Of a DNA stretch of 7,565 nt, positions 5,628 to 7,565 are shown piece after piece. The position numbers and the translations under genes are program-made. The stretch's first letter is position 1. The number at the start of each line of letters is the position of its first letter. A model generated the notes under the pieces. It was given only the letters and a program-made list of their open reading frames with translations. It searched no databases and was not told the DNA's origin. Origin of the DNA: Rudaea sp. (GTDB lineage Bacteria; Pseudomonadota; Gammaproteobacteria; Xanthomonadales; Rhodanobacteraceae); assembly GCA_025934455.1 (NCBI GenBank), contig JAICYA010000086.1, positions 1 through 7,565 on the forward strand. The letters run 5' to 3'.

Positions 5628-7447
5628 GCCTCTATCGGCGGCAGCACGCCGACGACTTCGGCAATCGTGGTCAAGCCGCGCGCAACTTGCTGCGCGGCGC
5701 TCACGCGCAGCGGCCGCATGCCTTCGGCGAGTGCGGTTTCGCCCAGGTGCGCCAGATCGAGCGTGGGCTGGATCATCTGCCGCAACTGCGGCGAGATGCG
5801 CATCATTTCGTAGATGCCGGTGCGGCCGAGGAAGCCGGTGTTGCGGCATTCCAGGCAACCGACCGGCGCGAACACGCGCTCCGGCGGCGGCAGGCGCCAG
5901 CGATGCGCCAGCGCATCCCAGCCGCTCGCGTCCAATGGCGCCTCCACCTTGCAATGCGGACACAGCGTGCGCACCAGACGCTGCGCGACGACGCCGGCCA
6001 GCGTGGACTGAATCAGGTAATGCGGCGCGCCCAGATCGAGCAGTCGCGACAACGCACTGGGTGCGTCGTTCGTGTGCAGGGTCGACAAGACCAGATGCCC
6101 GGTCAGCGACGCCTGGATCGCCATCTGTGCGGTTTCCAGGTCGCGGATTTCGCCGATCATGATGATGTCGGGATCCTGGCGCATCAGCGTGCGCACGCCG
6201 GCAGCGAAGTCGAGATCGATCGCCGGCTGCACCTGCATCTGGTTGAATTCCTGCGACACCATCTCGATCGGGTCTTCGATCGTGCACAGGTTGATGTCCG
6301 GCGTAGCCAGGTGCTTGAGCGTGGAATACAGCGTCGTGGTCTTGCCGGAACCCGTAGGACCCGTGACGAGCACGATGCCGTGCGGGCGTTCGACCATCTG
6401 CCGCCAGATCGCTTCCTCCTCGGTGGAAAAGCCTAGCTGGCGGAATTCCTTGACCACGATGTCCGGATCGAAAATGCGCATCACGACCTTTTCGCCGAAC
6501 GCGGTCGGCATGGTCGACAGGCGCATTTCCACTTCGCGGCCTTCCGCCGAGCGCGCCTTGATGCGACCGTCCTGCGGCCGGCGTTTTTCGGCCAGATCCA
6601 TGCGCCCGAGGATTTTCACGCGCGAGGTCACCGCGACCATCACCGGCGTCGGCAGCTCGAAAACCTTGTGCATCACGCCGTCGATGCGGAAACGGATCGG
6701 GCTCATGTCGCGGCGCGGCTCGAGGTGGATGTCCGAGGCGCGCTGATCGAACGCGTATTGCAGCAGCCAGTCGACGATGTGCACGACGTGGCGGTCGTCG
6801 GCACCGATGTCGCCGGCTTTTCCCAACTCCAGCAACTGCTCGAAGTTCAGGATTGCGCGGCCGTCCATGCCGCCGTCCATCTTGGCGTCGCGGGCCTTCT
6901 GGATCGAGCGCTGCACGCCGTAGAACTCGGCCAGGTACCGGTTCAGGTCGATCGGGCTCACCACCACGCGCTGGATGTCGCGGCGCAGGATATGGCCAAG
7001 GTCGGCCACCCAACGCATATCGAACGGTTCGCTGGTGGCGATCACGACCTGCATCGGACTGACCGCCACCGGCAGGATGCGATAGCGTCGCGCATACTCG
7101 TGCGACACGACCTGCGTCACCGCCGCTGCGTCGATCTTCATCGGATCGACTTTCAGGTACGGCAGGCTCGCCTTTTCCGCCAGCCAATGCGTGAGCACTT
7201 CAAGACTCAACGGCTTGTTGTCCTGCGGATTGGTCAGCTTCTGGTTGGCGACCAGCACCAGCGGATGCAGCTCCAGCTTGCCGCGTGCGCTGCGTCCGTC
7301 GGCGCGCGTCTTGAGCAGGTCGGCTTCGCTGAGCATGCCATCGTGCTTGAGCGCGCCAAGCACCGCATCCAGATCCAGGCGCCGATGCAGGCCGAGCGGC
7401 GGCGCTTCGGGGATGCTGAATGTCGGGCGCTGCGGAACGGTGGCCAT
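5624..7447 (-). CDS. GspE/PulE/PilB-family secretion or pilus assembly ATPase
   Basis: This family powers type II secretion or type IV pilus assembly from the inner-membrane cytoplasmic face. The 607-residue product has an N-terminal MshEN/GspE-N type region at about 80-180, then the hexameric ATPase core. Visible motifs are DIHLEP at 239-244, Walker A GPTGSGKT at 363-370, the Asp box LCTIEDPIE at 387-395, Walker B DPDIIMIGEIRD at 425-436 with Glu433, and the His box GHLVLSTLHTNDA at 450-462. A four-cysteine zinc site is formed by C496, C499, C531 and C534, as in GspE and PilB. The ATG at 7447 was chosen because GAAGG lies 6 nt before it; an in-frame ATG at 7528 would run into the divergent glyQ. 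Length fits GspE/PilB (about 500-600). No gsp, pil or msh partners are in the window, so the exact system (PilB, GspE or MshE-like) cannot be named. Confidence 0.95.
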   Translation of the reverse strand: MATVPQRPTFSIPEAPPLGLHRRLDLDAVLGALKHDGMLSEADLLKTRADGRSARGKLELHPLVLVANQKLTNPQDNKPLSLEVLTHWLAEKASLPYLKVDPMKIDAAAVTQVVSHEYARRYRILPVAVSPMQVVIATSEPFDMRWVADLGHILRRDIQRVVVSPIDLNRYLAEFYGVQRSIQKARDAKMDGGMDGRAILNFEQLLELGKAGDIGADDRHVVHIVDWLLQYAFDQRASDIHLEPRRDMSPIRFRIDGVMHKVFELPTPVMVAVTSRVKILGRMDLAEKRRPQDGRIKARSAEGREVEMRLSTMPTAFGEKVVMRIFDPDIVVKEFRQLGFSTEEEAIWRQMVERPHGIVLVTGPTGSGKTTTLYSTLKHLATPDINLCTIEDPIEMVSQEFNQMQVQPAIDLDFAAGVRTLMRQDPDIIMIGEIRDLETAQMAIQASLTGHLVLSTLHTNDAPSALSRLLDLGAPHYLIQSTLAGVVAQRLVRTLCPHCKVEAPLDASGWDALAHRWRLPPPERVFAPVGCLECRNTGFLGRTGIYEMMRISPQLRQMIQPTLDLAHLGETALAEGMRPLRVSAAQQVARGLTTIAEVVGVLPPIEA

Positions 7448-7480
7448 GCTGAACCTTCTTAAATCCCAGCCCTGCGCCGC

Positions 7481-7486
7481 TATACT
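7481..7486 (+). promoter_or_regulatory. candidate -10 element upstream of glyQ, possibly shared with the ATPase gene
   Basis: TATACT at 7481-7486 is a 5-of-6 match to the -10 consensus, but the hexamer 17 nt upstream (CTTAAA) is a poor -35. A start near 7493 would leave a leader of only about 23 nt and no Shine-Dalgarno before the glyQ ATG. On the minus strand the same bases read TAGTAT, so this AT-rich spot in a GC-rich gap of 68 nt may serve both divergent genes. Confidence 0.35.
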
Positions 7487-7515
7487 AACGCGCTTTGCGC
7501 AGCGAACCGTATTCC

Positions 7516-7565
7516 ATGCCCGGCCCAACCTTCCAGGACGTGATCCAGACCCTCAACCGCTACTG
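7516..7565 (+). CDS. glyQ: glycyl-tRNA synthetase alpha subunit, N-terminal fragment (cut by window edge)
   Basis: Translation from the ATG at 7516 gives MPGPTFQDVIQTLNRYW before the sequence ends in the 17th codon (the last Trp is read from an incomplete codon, TG). The pattern TFQ-x-(L/V)I-x-TLxxYW is the conserved start of the alpha chain of the bacterial alpha2-beta2 glycyl-tRNA synthetase, which charges tRNA-Gly. The beta subunit gene glyS would be expected just beyond the edge. Only 16 whole codons are visible, so this rests on the N-terminal motif alone, but the match is distinctive. No clear Shine-Dalgarno precedes it. Confidence 0.85.
   Translation, partial: MPGPTFQDVIQTLNRY

Noticed and set aside
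4917..7187. Apparent 756-residue fusion of a long N-terminal region to the glutamine amidotransferase
   Set aside because: The upstream part is the ATPase gene read in the wrong frame; the real start at 5627 begins the amidotransferase domain exactly and overlaps the ATPase stop.

Overview
This 7.6 kb window is GC-rich, densely coded bacterial chromosome with housekeeping genes and no sign of mobile DNA. The gene content (ferrochelatase, tatA-tatB-tatC, a two-subunit glycyl-tRNA synthetase start, a GspE/PulE ATPase, a SYLF protein, and a secreted protein with an IPTL/PEP-CTERM-like tail) fits a gammaproteobacterium. The order Xanthomonadales (Lysobacterales), perhaps Rhodanobacteraceae, is my best guess; this rests on inference and not on a database match.

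Layout. Positions 1-1214 (minus) hold the beginning of an alpha/beta hydrolase, cut by the left edge, behind hemH; the two overlap by 14 nt and are probably co-transcribed. A 0.2 kb divergent intergenic region carries candidate extended -10 promoters facing both ways. From 1436 to 4509 (plus) lie a secreted repeat protein with a C-terminal sorting-type tail, a secreted SYLF-domain protein, and the complete twin-arginine translocase set tatA-tatB-tatC. After tatC a separate candidate sigma70 promoter precedes a 58-residue ribbon-helix-helix-like protein (4664-4840). A strong bidirectional hairpin terminator (4880-4904 plus T-run) separates it from the converging minus-strand pair: a GspE/PulE-type secretion ATPase (7447 to 5624) and a class I glutamine amidotransferase (5627 to 4917), joined by an ATGA stop/start overlap. 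The right edge (7516-7565, plus) is the first 16 codons of glyQ, divergent from the ATPase.

Function. TatABC forms a full Tat export system. The two upstream secreted proteins have Sec-type rather than twin-arginine signals, so their proximity does not make them Tat substrates. HemH catalyses the last step of protoheme synthesis. The ATPase has all catalytic motifs but no other secretion or pilus genes next to it.

I did not find a clear undescribed multi-gene system. The best candidates for a second look are the secreted repeat protein with its divergent sorting tail, the small RHH-like protein with its own promoter and terminator, and the translationally coupled ATPase/amidotransferase pair. 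No gap exceeds 300 bases, and no tRNA, rRNA, CRISPR array or insertion sequence was seen.
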